A DNA stretch of 34,790 bases, taken from assembly GCA_021777755.1 (NCBI GenBank), contig JAJYDE010000043.1, forward strand, positions 1 to 34,790, read 5' to 3'. Below the pieces are notes generated by a model. The model did no database searches. It saw only the letters and a list, made by a program, of their open reading frames with translations, and was not told the DNA's origin. The position numbers were made by a program, and so were the translations under genes. Each line of letters begins with the position of its first letter. Within the stretch, counting starts at the first letter, position 1. This DNA is from Deltaproteobacteria bacterium (lineage in GTDB: Bacteria > Desulfobacterota > Syntrophobacteria > Syntrophobacterales > Syntrophobacteraceae). This document shows, piece after piece, positions 1-8,018 of this stretch.

Positions 1-594
1 AAACCCGAAGAGTACCATCTGGTAGTTGAACCATTCGAGCCGGGAAACACTGGGCAGTAAACCCAGCGGGCCCTTTTGCGGATCATCGGTTTGGTCGGAA
101 AATTTTTTTCTCACCAGGTAGAGCGCGCTCAAACCAAAGGAGACGGCAAAGGCCGAATAACCCAGAAAACAGGTCACCACATGTGCAATCAGCCAGTTGC
201 TTTTAAGAGCCGGAACGAGGGGCTCGATCCTTGAATCGACTCCTTTGGAAAAAGAGGCGTAGGCCATGGCCAAAAATGAAAACAGGGCCGGGAAAACCCC
301 GAGTGCCCGTTGCCGTATGCGCCATTCAAATATCAGGTAGATAAACATTATCGCCCAGGAAGCAAAGACTAGCGACTCGTACATGTCGGCAAGCGGAATA
401 TGTCCGTAGCCCATGCGGTAGGACTCGGCCCAGCGCAGCCCCAGCCCCGCGCTCTGAACGAGCAGGGCCGCAACCCCCGTGACCGTGCCCGCCTTTAGAA
501 GCGGCTGATAATGGAAGATGACCCCCGAAAGATAGCAGAGGGTGCAAAGGAAAAATATGAAAGTAGTCAGACTGAGCAAAAAAGAACTTGTCAT
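1..594 (-). CDS. ccsA: CcsA/ResC-type cytochrome c biogenesis protein, 3'-truncated by window edge
   Basis: The N-terminal 198 codons are present; the gene runs off the left edge. Its ATG (594-592) overlaps the resB stop codon in a TGATG junction, so the two are translationally coupled. The protein opens with a hydrophobic segment (about residues 4-28), followed by further membrane helices. A segment reading SNWLIAHVVTCFLGYSAF carries the histidine expected in a CcsA helix. In System II cytochrome c maturation, CcsA/ResC works with ResB to move heme across the inner membrane and attach it to apocytochromes. The heme-handling WWD motif and C-terminal half lie outside the window, so the assignment rests on the helix pattern, sequence resemblance and the resB partner. 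Confidence 0.9.
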   Translation of the reverse strand, partial: MTSSFLLSLTTFIFFLCTLCYLSGVIFHYQPLLKAGTVTGVAALLVQSAGLGLRWAESYRMGYGHIPLADMYESLVFASWAIMFIYLIFEWRIRQRALGVFPALFSFLAMAYASFSKGVDSRIEPLVPALKSNWLIAHVVTCFLGYSAFAVSFGLSALYLVRKKFSDQTDDPQKGPLGLLPSVSRLEWFNYQMVLFGF

Positions 595-1997
595 CAAAGC
601 CCCTCATTTTCTGAATTCGCCACGCCCTCTTGAGAAACGGGAAGGCTTTTCAGCCGCTTTTCCAGGGTGGTGCGCAGTTCCCGGAATTGCTCCTCGAAAA
701 CCTGCGGATTGCGGCTCGCCCTGCCTGCAAGGGTCACGACGGTTTTTTCCCTCTTTTCATCGACTTCGATACAAACCCACAGTTTCTTATGGCTCGAATA
801 GAAGGTCAACCCTATTGCGAGGGTAAGAAGGATGAAGCCTCCCCACACCATCAAGACGCCGGGGTCCTTTTTTACTTCCAGCCCCGTAAATTGGCCCTTT
901 TCGGTCTTGGTTACCCGCACATGGTAGTCGCCGATAACGTTTCCGTGAAAGGCGGGCTGATTTACCAGGATCCAGCGGGCGGGAAAGTCCTTTTTCTGTC
1001 CGACTTTGCCGTATGCCAGTTCGATCGCCGCACCCACCCCCATGAAATTATCCCGGTAATCGGCCACAAAGAGCAGATGGTCGTCGCCAGGGATCGTCAC
1101 CGGTTGCTCGAAGGGCAAACCCATGGAGATCTTTTTCTTCGAGGCCGGATTGGTGAGTTCGATGGTCGCCTGTTTCAAAAAAGTACCGTAGTTGGCCTGA
1201 TAAAAGGTGATGCCCCGGTAGTTGAGGGGGTGGTTGACAAGGACCGACCGGCTCAAAACTTTTTTGCCACCTTCGATCACCTCGAGCCGGCTCTTGTACT
1301 CCCTTGGGGCGCCCGACTTGTAGAAGGACACGTTGAACTTGTCGCAGCGGACGTAAAACGGAAGTTCAAGCGCCTTTTCCCCGTCGGCCAGCATGACGGT
1401 GCGCGAGGTCTCGCCCTCTCCCAGGTTCATGTTCCCCTTAAACCCCAGGCTCGATCCCACCAGGGCTCCGGCAAGGATCACCAGCACGCTCAAATGGACC
1501 ACGTGCACCATGAGCCTGCTCCATCGCCCGGTTTCCTTGAAGGCGCACCAGGCTCCGTTTGCCTCGACGGGGGTAAGAGGACCGAAGGATTTGCCCACGA
1601 GCTCTTCGACTTCCCCGCGCGCTTTTTCCAGCGGCAGTGTTGTGGGCAGGGTGAAGCTCTGGGCAAATTTTAAAAGTTTTCGCGAATCAAAATGCGTCTC
1701 GGGCTTGTTGAGAAGTCGAATGGTCTTTGGGAGCCTGTCGAGAGTGCAGGCGACAAGATTTGCGCACAACAGCAGGAGCAAACCGGTAAACCAGGGGCAG
1801 TGGAAAACATCGTTCAGCCCCAGCAGGTCGAGCATGGACCCGATCGCCGGTCCAAAATGGACTTTGAGCTCCGCGAGGCTTTCTCCACGGGGCAAAAGGG
1901 TCCCCACCACCGAAGCCGCGGCCAAAAGAAGGAATAGAAGCAAGGTAAGTTTAACAGATGTTAGCAGGCGGAAAACCGCATTTTTTTCTTTGGACAT
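594..1997 (-). CDS. resB: ResB-family cytochrome c biogenesis protein
   Basis: 467 residues, normal for bacterial ResB/Ccs1. Four membrane segments are visible: about 13-33, 66-86, 163-185 and near 385-405. A large extracytoplasmic domain lies between the third and fourth helices, as in the family. ResB binds heme and forms the System II cytochrome c synthetase with CcsA, encoded immediately downstream with a 1-bp stop/start overlap. The ATG at 1997 follows only a weak GAG-type ribosome site. The Nudix gene upstream (77-bp gap) is probably in the same transcript. System II implies that the organism makes periplasmic c-type cytochromes. Confidence 0.93.
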   Translation of the reverse strand: MSKEKNAVFRLLTSVKLTLLLFLLLAAASVVGTLLPRGESLAELKVHFGPAIGSMLDLLGLNDVFHCPWFTGLLLLLCANLVACTLDRLPKTIRLLNKPETHFDSRKLLKFAQSFTLPTTLPLEKARGEVEELVGKSFGPLTPVEANGAWCAFKETGRWSRLMVHVVHLSVLVILAGALVGSSLGFKGNMNLGEGETSRTVMLADGEKALELPFYVRCDKFNVSFYKSGAPREYKSRLEVIEGGKKVLSRSVLVNHPLNYRGITFYQANYGTFLKQATIELTNPASKKKISMGLPFEQPVTIPGDDHLLFVADYRDNFMGVGAAIELAYGKVGQKKDFPARWILVNQPAFHGNVIGDYHVRVTKTEKGQFTGLEVKKDPGVLMVWGGFILLTLAIGLTFYSSHKKLWVCIEVDEKREKTVVTLAGRASRNPQVFEEQFRELRTTLEKRLKSLPVSQEGVANSENEGL

Positions 1998-2074
1998 CCG
2001 GTGATAGCTCTCCAGGTTTTCGGGGATTTTAGAATGTCAACAATAACCCGCATATACGTTCCAGGCAACAGCCG

Positions 2075-2521
2075 TTACGGAAACTCCCCCAGCTCTTCGA
2101 GAAAAGGCATGAGCAGACAATCGGCCCTGGTCAATGCCAGCCCCTTGAGCTCCGACAGGGTTGCCCATATGAGGGCGACATGTTCTTTGAGGCACAAAGT
2201 CCCCCCCCGGATTTCGCACCAGTAGGCGTGCAGGTCCACTTCAAAGCCCGGTTCGCGCCGCGAAACGGCTTTAAAGAGAGCCCCCACCTTTATATCCAGG
2301 CACAGCTCTTCCCGAATCTCACGAACCAGAGCCTCTTCGAGTCCCTCACCGGGTTCGACCTTGCCGCCGGGAAATTCCCACAAAAGCCCGAACTTTTTCT
2401 CGGGTGGCCGCCTGGCGAGGAGCAAGCGTCCCTTTGAAGATATAAGGGCCGCAGTTATCGCCACAGGAACTCCCAAGGTTTCCTTCACGAAAGGACTCCG
2501 CCAAAAACGGGAAAAATCCAT
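2075..2521 (-). CDS. Nudix hydrolase, MutT-like
   Basis: A Nudix box is clear: GGKVEPGE, then seven residues, then REIREEL, supplying the metal-binding glutamates. The usual glycine after EEL is a cysteine. The preceding LLARRP...GLLWEFPGG stretch is typical of MutT-type 8-oxo-dGTP diphosphatases, so nucleotide-pool sanitation is likely, though substrates vary in this superfamily. The start is uncertain: ATG 2578, ATG 2521 and GTG 2464 are all in frame. Only GTG 2464 has a nearby GGGAG ribosome site, and it would begin right at the fold; 2521 is given as a compromise. It is probably first in the resB-ccsA transcription unit. Confidence 0.85.
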   Translation of the reverse strand: MDFSRFWRSPFVKETLGVPVAITAALISSKGRLLLARRPPEKKFGLLWEFPGGKVEPGEGLEEALVREIREELCLDIKVGALFKAVSRREPGFEVDLHAYWCEIRGGTLCLKEHVALIWATLSELKGLALTRADCLLMPFLEELGEFP

Positions 2522-2628
2522 CACAGGGGCACCAAGGACACAAAAAGGGTAGTGTTTTTGAGCGACCGGGCAGGCCATGGCCGATCAAAAGATCAGGCCT
2601 TCGGCCAACCGGGAATCGAATGCCCTTG

Positions 2629-2657
2629 TTGCGTCCAGGTGCATCTGATATTACAAT
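2629..2657 (+). promoter_or_regulatory. Sigma-70-like promoter for the flavoprotein gene
   Basis: TTGCGT (2629-2634), a 17-bp spacer and TACAAT (2652-2657) lie upstream of the GTG start at 2708. The -10 overlaps that of a promoter on the other strand. Seen by eye only. Confidence 0.5.
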
Positions 2658-2682
2658 ATAAAATTTCGACTGGATAGGACAA
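2655..2682 (-). promoter_or_regulatory. Divergent sigma-70-like promoter for the nudix-resB-ccsA unit
   Basis: On the minus strand TTGTCC (2682-2677), a 16-bp spacer and TATATT (2660-2655) point toward the Nudix gene. Its -10 shares three base pairs with the -10 of the plus-strand promoter, so RNA polymerase could probably not occupy both at once. Confidence 0.5.
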
Positions 2683-2707
2683 TTGCATATCTGTGAGGGG
2701 AATCGTG

Positions 2708-3631
2708 GTGGAATCCGAATTTGACGTGGTGATACTCGGAAGCGGTCCGGCAGGGTTGCAGGCCGCCGTGCACGCCGCCAGGGCGAGGGCCAAAACGGCG
2801 GTCCTCGGCAAAGCGAGGAGCAGCGCGCTCTACAGGGCACATGTCGAAAACTACTGTTGTTTGAATGATACCGTTTCGGGAGAATCCATCCTGAACGAGG
2901 GAAGGCGTCAGGCGGAAAAATTCGGGGCGCTTCTAATCGACGAAGACGTTGTTCACATCGAACAGCTTGAGGACGGAAGGTTCCGTGTGGAGCTCGAATC
3001 CGAAGACACCCTGCTCGTGCGGAGCGCTATTTTGGCCATGGGCATCTCGCGAAACCGTTTGAATGTTCCGGGCGAAAAGGAGTTGCTGGGCAGAGGCGTG
3101 AGTTACTGCGTGGACTGTGACGCCAATTTTTTTCGCAACCGTGTGGTCACCGTCGTCGGAAACGGAAGCGCAGCCGCGGCCGGAGCCTTGCGGATGCTTG
3201 TCGTGGCCACTGAGACTCACCTGGTGTGCGACTCATTGGACGTTGCGGAAAAACTGCGCTATCAGCTCGAAAGCAGCCGCACCCGGCTCCATTTAGGACG
3301 CAAGGTCTCCGGCATTGAGGGAGACAGCGAAGTTCGGGCCGTCTTGCTCGATAACGGGGAAAAGATAGAAACCAGCGGGGTTTTCGTCGAACTGGGAGCC
3401 AAGGGGGCGATCGAACTGGTGACCGGGCTCGGGGTCGCCCTCGACTCCGAATCGATGCGCTTCGTTGCGGTGGGCAAAAAGCAGGAGACCAATGTGCCCG
3501 GTCTCTATGCGGCCGGAGACATCTGCGGTCCGCCCTGGCAGATAGCCAAGGCGGTGGGCGAGGGCTGCGTGGCGGGACTCGAAGCGGCCGCATATGCGCG
3601 CAAGGCGTCAGGCAAACCGGCGCAAGGCTAA
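2708..3631 (+). CDS. Thioredoxin-reductase-like FAD/NAD(P) oxidoreductase
   Basis: The layout is that of low-molecular-weight thioredoxin reductases: an N-terminal FAD-binding GSGPAG (about 11-16), a redox-active CVDC (about 134-137) in the position of CATC, a second dinucleotide fold starting VVGNGSA, and a C-terminal FAD motif GLYAAGDICG. About 307 residues, a normal length. It probably transfers electrons from NAD(P)H to a disulfide substrate. No thioredoxin gene is adjacent, so the partner is unknown. The GTG at 2708 is preferred because GAGGGG (2695-2700) sits 7 bp upstream; GTG codons at 2693 and 2705 are alternatives. The CVDC variant and weak nucleotide-binding motifs leave open a related ferredoxin/flavodoxin-type reductase. 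Confidence 0.85.
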   Translation: MESEFDVVILGSGPAGLQAAVHAARARAKTAVLGKARSSALYRAHVENYCCLNDTVSGESILNEGRRQAEKFGALLIDEDVVHIEQLEDGRFRVELESEDTLLVRSAILAMGISRNRLNVPGEKELLGRGVSYCVDCDANFFRNRVVTVVGNGSAAAAGALRMLVVATETHLVCDSLDVAEKLRYQLESSRTRLHLGRKVSGIEGDSEVRAVLLDNGEKIETSGVFVELGAKGAIELVTGLGVALDSESMRFVAVGKKQETNVPGLYAAGDICGPPWQIAKAVGEGCVAGLEAAAYARKASGKPAQG

Positions 3632-3688
3632 GAGGCGCCGGGGGCGAAATCGAGGTTCACTAAAAGTATATCCATTTTAAGATTTGGG

Positions 3689-3731
3689 TTGAATAGAGTC
3701 ATTTCTTGAGATTACAATCCGAGGGATTGTA
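3689..3731 (+). promoter_or_regulatory. phoU promoter with overlapping palindrome
   Basis: TTGAAT (3689-3694), an 18-bp spacer and TACAAT (3713-3718) form a sigma-70-like promoter. The -10 lies inside a perfect inverted repeat, TACAATCC-GAG-GGATTGTA (3713-3731), a good position for a repressor operator. It does not resemble the E. coli Pho box. Confidence 0.45.
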
Positions 3732-3790
3732 GTGTGCGCCCGCAAGCCTTGTCCTGCGGCAATCTTAATTTGTTTTGGAGTCCGTGTTCG

Positions 3791-4480
3791 ATGGAAACCA
3801 GGTTCAGTTCCGGTCTCGAAGAACTCCAGATGACTATCCTGCAGATGGCGGCTCTTGCCGAAGAAGCGCTTCGAAGGGCCACGAAGGCTCTTTTGCAAAG
3901 AGATGACAGCCTGGCGAGGAAAGTCTTGGAAGAAGACAGACAAATCGATCTGCTCGAACTGGAAGTGGACCGCCACAGTCTTCGGCTGCTTGCCTTGGGG
4001 CAGCCCATGGCGCGGGACCTGCGGTTTATCATAGGCGCTCTTAGAATAGCCGTGGAACTCGAGCGCATAGGCGATCAGGCCACCAATATAGCTCGAAGGG
4101 CTATCAGCCTCAACAGCCGCCCTCCCCTGCCTCGCAACGGCGCCCTCGAGGAACTGGCCGACACCGCTCTTGTCATGCTTCACACCGTAATCTCCTCCTT
4201 TGTAAACCAGGACACCGACATTGCCACCGATGTGTGCAAAATGGACGACGTGGCCGACCAACTCCATTCCACCATTCTGAAGGATGCTCTGGCTTATATG
4301 GCCTGCGAAGCCCCGGCGGTGGAACGATCCGTTCAGACGATCAACGCCGCCAAGAGCCTTGAGCGGGCAGCCGACCAGACCACCAATATTGCTGAAAGCG
4401 TGATTTTTATCGCCAAGGGGGTCAACATCAAGCATCACTGCCAGGAACGGGAGCAGAAGACAGGCGCGGGTAACGGCTAG
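3791..4480 (+). CDS. phoU: PhoU-family phosphate transport regulator
   Basis: 229 residues with the two PhoU repeats. Each carries the characteristic helix pattern: ELERIGDQATNIARRAI in the first half and SLERAADQTTNIAESVIFI near the C-terminus, whose acidic residues bind metal clusters in the family. PhoU restrains the PhoR/PhoB system and the Pst phosphate transporter. No pst or pho genes are in the window, so this is a stand-alone copy. ATG 3791 is chosen for its GGAG 10 bp upstream and because PhoU proteins begin near this MxTRF segment; an upstream in-frame start at 3734 would add 19 unlikely residues. A hairpin terminator follows, separating it from sixA. Confidence 0.93.
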   Translation: METRFSSGLEELQMTILQMAALAEEALRRATKALLQRDDSLARKVLEEDRQIDLLELEVDRHSLRLLALGQPMARDLRFIIGALRIAVELERIGDQATNIARRAISLNSRPPLPRNGALEELADTALVMLHTVISSFVNQDTDIATDVCKMDDVADQLHSTILKDALAYMACEAPAVERSVQTINAAKSLERAADQTTNIAESVIFIAKGVNIKHHCQEREQKTGAGNG

Positions 4481-4481
4481 C

Positions 4482-4511
4482 AAGGCCGCCGATTGAGGCG
4501 GCCTTTCCTTC
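4482..4511 (+). terminator. Hairpin terminator after phoU
   Basis: A perfect 9-bp stem, AAGGCCGCC (4482-4490) with GGCGGCCTT (4497-4505), has a 6-base loop and is followed by a short T-rich tract. The T-run is weak, so read-through into sixA is possible. Confidence 0.6.
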
Positions 4512-4563
4512 AAGCGAAAATCCTTCCTCCCGGGGGGCCTGGTTACCGAAAGGAGGGCAAAAG

Positions 4564-5028
4564 ATGGCGCTCTACCTCGTGCAGCATGGCAGAAGCCTCC
4601 CCAAAGAGCAGGACCCCGAGCAGGGCCTTTCTCCGGAGGGATTTGCCGATGTGCGCCGCATTGCCGGGGTGGCCGGCGCCTACGGGATAAAACCCGCGGC
4701 CATCGTGCACAGCGGGAAAAAACGAGCGATGCAGACCGCCCGAATCCTTTCCGAAGCCCTTCTCGGGGATGGTGGAAAAACCGAAGCGCGCCCTGGCATG
4801 GGGCCCCTCGATAATGTCGCCGCGGTTGCCGATAGGGTCGAACCCGGCGATGACATCATGATGGTGGGACATCTGCCTTTCATGGAAAGGCTTACCGGGT
4901 TGCTGGTCGCAGGCTTGAGCGAAAGGGTCGTCTTCAAATTCCAAAACGGCGGAATCGTCTGCCTCGACAGAAATCCCGATTGCCGATGGTGGCATATAAA
5001 ATGGGCGCTTATGCCCCGGATCTCATAG
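4564..5028 (+). CDS. sixA: SixA-like phosphohistidine phosphatase
   Basis: 154 residues of the histidine phosphatase (phosphoglycerate mutase-like) superfamily. The catalytic His8 sits in VQHG, with Gln instead of the more usual Arg, and the second catalytic His103 is in VGHLPF. An HSGKKRAMQTA segment supplies the phosphate-pocket arginine region. SixA removes phosphate from histidine phosphotransfer or PTS proteins. Its substrate here is unknown. ATG 4564 follows a strong AAAGGAGG site. It heads a run of five closely spaced genes and lies just after phoU, so a phosphate or phosphorelay theme is possible but not shown. Confidence 0.87.
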   Translation: MALYLVQHGRSLPKEQDPEQGLSPEGFADVRRIAGVAGAYGIKPAAIVHSGKKRAMQTARILSEALLGDGGKTEARPGMGPLDNVAAVADRVEPGDDIMMVGHLPFMERLTGLLVAGLSERVVFKFQNGGIVCLDRNPDCRWWHIKWALMPRIS

Positions 5029-5070
5029 GCAAAGCAGGCCGGGCTCTTCGCGGGAAAAGGGAGATAACAG

Positions 5071-5913
5071 ATGGGCGCCGAAAAAATCCGGGAATCGGCG
5101 ATTGCCGGGACCTGGTATAGCTCCGATCCGGTCATGCTGCAAAAGGAACTGGCCGGATACCTCGACCGGGCGGACAAGCCGGTCCTGGACGGAGAACTAG
5201 CCGGTCTTGTCGTCCCTCATGCAGGCTACATCTATTCGGGCGGCGTGGCCGCTCGCGCCTACAAACTTCTTTCCAAGGACATGTTCGACAGGGTGCTCAT
5301 CATGGCCCCGAGCCACAGGGCCGGATTCACCGGAGCGAGCATCTCGGTTGCCGATGGATACCGCACCCCTCTGGGGGTAGTGCCGCTCGACCGCCATTTG
5401 ATCGAAGAGTTGCGAAAACACGCAGATATCATAGGATACAATCCCGGCGCCGAATCGGGCGAGCATTCCCTGGAAATCCAGCTTCCATTCCTGCAGTCGG
5501 TGCTGGGAAGTTTCCGGCTCACGCCGCTCCTTGTCGGCACGCGCGCTCCCGAGTTCTGCATGAGGCTCTCGGAGGCCGTTGCCGGGGTCTGCGGTCAACA
5601 TCGCGTGCTGCTGATCGCCAGCAGTGATCTTTCCCACTACCACCCCGATGAAACGGCAAGGCGACTTGACGGGGTATGTTTAAAGCTGCTCGAAGCGTTG
5701 GATCCCCACAAACTGGCCGAGGAAGTGGAAAACCGCGGAACCGAGGCCTGCGGGGCGGGGCCGATGATAACCCTGATGCACGCGTGCAAAAAGCTTGGCG
5801 CCAACAGGTGCAAGATCCTGCATTACGCCACCTCGGGCGATGTGACGGGCGACCTTTCCGGGGTGGTCGGCTACGCGGCGGCGTCCATCTGCAAGGGGGC
5901 CGAAAATGGGTGA
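5071..5913 (+). CDS. amrB: MEMO1-like protein (AmmeMemoRadiSam system protein B)
   Basis: 280 residues matching the MEMO family throughout. The putative metal/active-site residues are present: His50 (VPHAGY), His82 (APSHR) and Cys227 (EACGAGP). The family segments GEHSLEIQLPF and SSDLSHYHPDE are also there. Human MEMO1 binds metal through His49, His81 and Cys244, which these three residues match by position. The bacterial function is not settled; it is usually encoded with AMMECR1 and a radical SAM protein. The start follows AAGGGAG, and the last 8 bp overlap the AMMECR1 gene, indicating coupling. No radical SAM gene of that system is nearby. Confidence 0.93.
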   Translation: MGAEKIRESAIAGTWYSSDPVMLQKELAGYLDRADKPVLDGELAGLVVPHAGYIYSGGVAARAYKLLSKDMFDRVLIMAPSHRAGFTGASISVADGYRTPLGVVPLDRHLIEELRKHADIIGYNPGAESGEHSLEIQLPFLQSVLGSFRLTPLLVGTRAPEFCMRLSEAVAGVCGQHRVLLIASSDLSHYHPDETARRLDGVCLKLLEALDPHKLAEEVENRGTEACGAGPMITLMHACKKLGANRCKILHYATSGDVTGDLSGVVGYAAASICKGAENG

Positions 5914-6487
5914 GCATAAAGCGACTGTGACCAGGAAAGCCGGAGTGGACCTTGGCTTTAGCGCCGAAGAAAAGCAAAAGCTGCGCGAGTTGGCCCTTGG
6001 CGCCATTCGCGCCCGATGCCTGGGGCTGGCGATGCCCGAAGTTCACATCGATGAGCCTCGGCTCAAAGCGCTCGGGGCCGCTTTTGTCTGCATCCACAAG
6101 GGCCGCGAGCTTCGCGGATGCATCGGAATGCTCGAAGCCCGCACGCCCCTTTGTGAAACGGTGACACGCATGGCCGTGGAGGCCGCATTCGGCGACCCTC
6201 GATTTTGCTCCCTGGACTCCGGGGAACTCGACGCGATAGACTTGGAGATATCGGTCCTCACCCCGATGCGGCCTGTTGGCGAAATCTCGGAAATCCAAAT
6301 CGGCAAACACGGTCTTTTCATTCGAAAGGGATTTCGGGCCGGACTTTTGTTGCCGCAGGTCGCAACCGAACACGACCTCGACGTGGAACGGTTTCTCCAA
6401 TGGACGTGCCACAAGGCCGGGCTGCCTGAAGGAGCCTGGAAAGACAAAGATATCGAAATATTTGTCTTTTCCGCCGACATATTTTGA
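5906..6487 (+). CDS. amrA: AMMECR1-domain protein (AmmeMemoRadiSam system protein A)
   Basis: 193 residues with the signature LRGCIG (69-74), preceded by FVCIHKGREL and followed by the conserved AAFGDPRF and LDLEISVLTPM-type segments, as across the AMMECR1 family. Biochemical function is unknown in bacteria. The ATG at 5906 lies within the end of the MEMO1-like gene (8-bp overlap), so the two are made together. The next gene starts about 15 bp downstream behind its own strong ribosome site. Confidence 0.92.
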   Translation: MGEHKATVTRKAGVDLGFSAEEKQKLRELALGAIRARCLGLAMPEVHIDEPRLKALGAAFVCIHKGRELRGCIGMLEARTPLCETVTRMAVEAAFGDPRFCSLDSGELDAIDLEISVLTPMRPVGEISEIQIGKHGLFIRKGFRAGLLLPQVATEHDLDVERFLQWTCHKAGLPEGAWKDKDIEIFVFSADIF

Positions 6488-6502
6488 ACCAGGGAGGCCG
6501 TG

Positions 6503-7045
6503 ATGGGCCGGGTGCTTTTTTTTACCGAATGCAGGCGAAAAATTGTCGCCAGGAAGGGTTTTGATTCCTGGCGGCGCCGTTTCGGAATCTGCTTTGACCA
6601 AAACACCTCCGTCCACGACCTCGATGCCCGGGTTGTAAGGCACCTCGTCCGGGGAAACGAGGATTCATCCTCGGCTTTCTACGAGTTGATCATGAGAGTA
6701 AAGGGGTTGGGCCACGCCGCAAGGTTTCATTTCCTCGATACCGGCGCCAAGATGTGTGTGACCGACATCACGATCTTCCTGCTCGACCTTGTCCGATTCG
6801 AGGCCATGTTCCGGCTGGGCTGGCTTGAGGATTACCACTTTCTCAAGGTCCCGCTGCTCGACATCATCGAGGATTTCCAGGACAAATTCGCCCAATCCAG
6901 GCACACCTCGCCGGTTCTTTCCAACAAACATCCGCTCTACCGCGAGTATGCTTCGCAATTCGACTTCGACCGCCAATCCTACATCCGAAGACTCATTCCG
7001 GAGGCAATCAAGACCTTTTGCGATCCGGGAGACGATATAGGATAG
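6503..7045 (+). CDS. Uncharacterised protein in the MEMO1/AMMECR1 operon
   Basis: About 180 residues with no family I can name. The N-terminus is basic; the middle contains a hydrophobic stretch (CVTDITIFLLDLVRFEAMF) that looks like an amphipathic or buried helix rather than a clear membrane anchor, and there is no signal peptide. The ATG at 6503 is chosen because AGGGAGG (6491-6497) is spaced 5 bp away; a GTG at 6500 is too close. It sits between AMMECR1 (15-bp gap) and the phospholipase-like gene (6-bp gap), so it is almost certainly co-expressed. Frame and spacing support a real gene; function is open. Confidence 0.75.
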   Translation: MGRVLFFTECRRKIVARKGFDSWRRRFGICFDQNTSVHDLDARVVRHLVRGNEDSSSAFYELIMRVKGLGHAARFHFLDTGAKMCVTDITIFLLDLVRFEAMFRLGWLEDYHFLKVPLLDIIEDFQDKFAQSRHTSPVLSNKHPLYREYASQFDFDRQSYIRRLIPEAIKTFCDPGDDIG

Positions 7046-7051
7046 CTCCGG

Positions 7052-7924
7052 ATGCCCAAAGAGCGCTTTCATGTATTTCTGGCCAGCCAGCTTCTCGGGG
7101 GGGCCAATCCCGGGCTCCGGCTGGACATACCCGCTTTTTTCGTCGGCGCCGTTTCACCGGACATCTTTTATTACGACTTGCCCTTTTTTTACCTGAGCTC
7201 GATTAGCGACCGGCTTCACAGCCTGATCGAGCGGGAGGGAACCGGCCCCATTGTCGACTGGCTCCAGGGAAAACCGCTCGAAGAAGGCAATAGCGAAGCG
7301 ATTTCCTGGGGGCTCGGCCTGGCAAACCATTTCATGGCCGACGCGCTGTGGCATCCGCTGATAGAGGAATTGAGCTCCGAGCAACCACCGAGCGTGATGT
7401 ACAAGGGGGCGGAAAGGCTTTCCACGATAGAACGCCACAGACTGCTCGAATCTGAAATCGAGGCCTTCTGGTTTGCCAAAATCCCGGGGGCGAACAAAAA
7501 AAACTACCTGCCGCCCGATTTTAGCGCCAATCGGGCTCGTCTTACTCTGATCTTCTCCCACTATCGCAGCTTTCTCGACTTCGTGGGCCGCCTCGGCCCG
7601 AAACGCTCCTCGACCGGCCCCGCTCCCATGGCCCCGCCTTCGGAAGAGCGGATCACCCGGTGCCACCTGTCTCAGAACTTTCTGTTAAGGCTCTTTGCAA
7701 GCCGGGTGGCGGGAAGTCAAAGAAACCGGCTGCTCCATTTCCCGCCAACGCGCTCCTTGGGGGTGCTGGTAACGCCTCGTCGTCCCATCCTGCCCGAACC
7801 GTTCTCCAAGGTGATGCCGGAGGAGCGCAATCCTTTCAGCGACTTTTTCATGAATCGGGCGCTTGATTCCATGAAAGCCGAGTGGGACATGCTCTTGCAA
7901 AGGATGAGCATAAAACTGCCATAG
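7052..7924 (+). CDS. Zinc-dependent phospholipase C-like protein
   Basis: 290 residues. The N-terminal half resembles the zinc-dependent phospholipase C/S1-P1-like domain family (PF00882): GAVSPDIFYYD, followed by LANHFMADALWHPLIEE, with His93, Asp97 and His101 as likely zinc ligands. There is no signal peptide, unlike secreted phospholipases, so a cytoplasmic hydrolase is more likely and true phospholipase activity is uncertain. The C-terminal third is basic and unlike anything I recognise. It begins 6 bp after the preceding stop, ending the sixA-to-phospholipase gene run. Confidence 0.75.
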   Translation: MPKERFHVFLASQLLGGANPGLRLDIPAFFVGAVSPDIFYYDLPFFYLSSISDRLHSLIEREGTGPIVDWLQGKPLEEGNSEAISWGLGLANHFMADALWHPLIEELSSEQPPSVMYKGAERLSTIERHRLLESEIEAFWFAKIPGANKKNYLPPDFSANRARLTLIFSHYRSFLDFVGRLGPKRSSTGPAPMAPPSEERITRCHLSQNFLLRLFASRVAGSQRNRLLHFPPTRSLGVLVTPRRPILPEPFSKVMPEERNPFSDFFMNRALDSMKAEWDMLLQRMSIKLP

Positions 7925-8018
7925 CCGCGCGATACCCGGCCGCAGCGAACTTGACGGCAAGTTGGAGCTTCTTAACTTTGTTTAAATTGTTCAAAGCGCA
8001 TATATGAGAGGAGACAAG

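Noticed and set aside
630-1673. 347-codon plus-strand frame opposite resB
   Set aside because: ResB is clear on the other strand; this frame has no ribosome site or motif.
4582-4590. Gln in place of Arg next to the SixA catalytic His as a sign of inactivation
   Set aside because: I recall LVQHG variants in otherwise normal SixA-like proteins, and both catalytic histidines are present.
5519-6643. 374-codon minus-strand frame opposite MEMO1-like and AMMECR1 genes
   Set aside because: Arg/Pro-rich shadow of two well-recognised genes.
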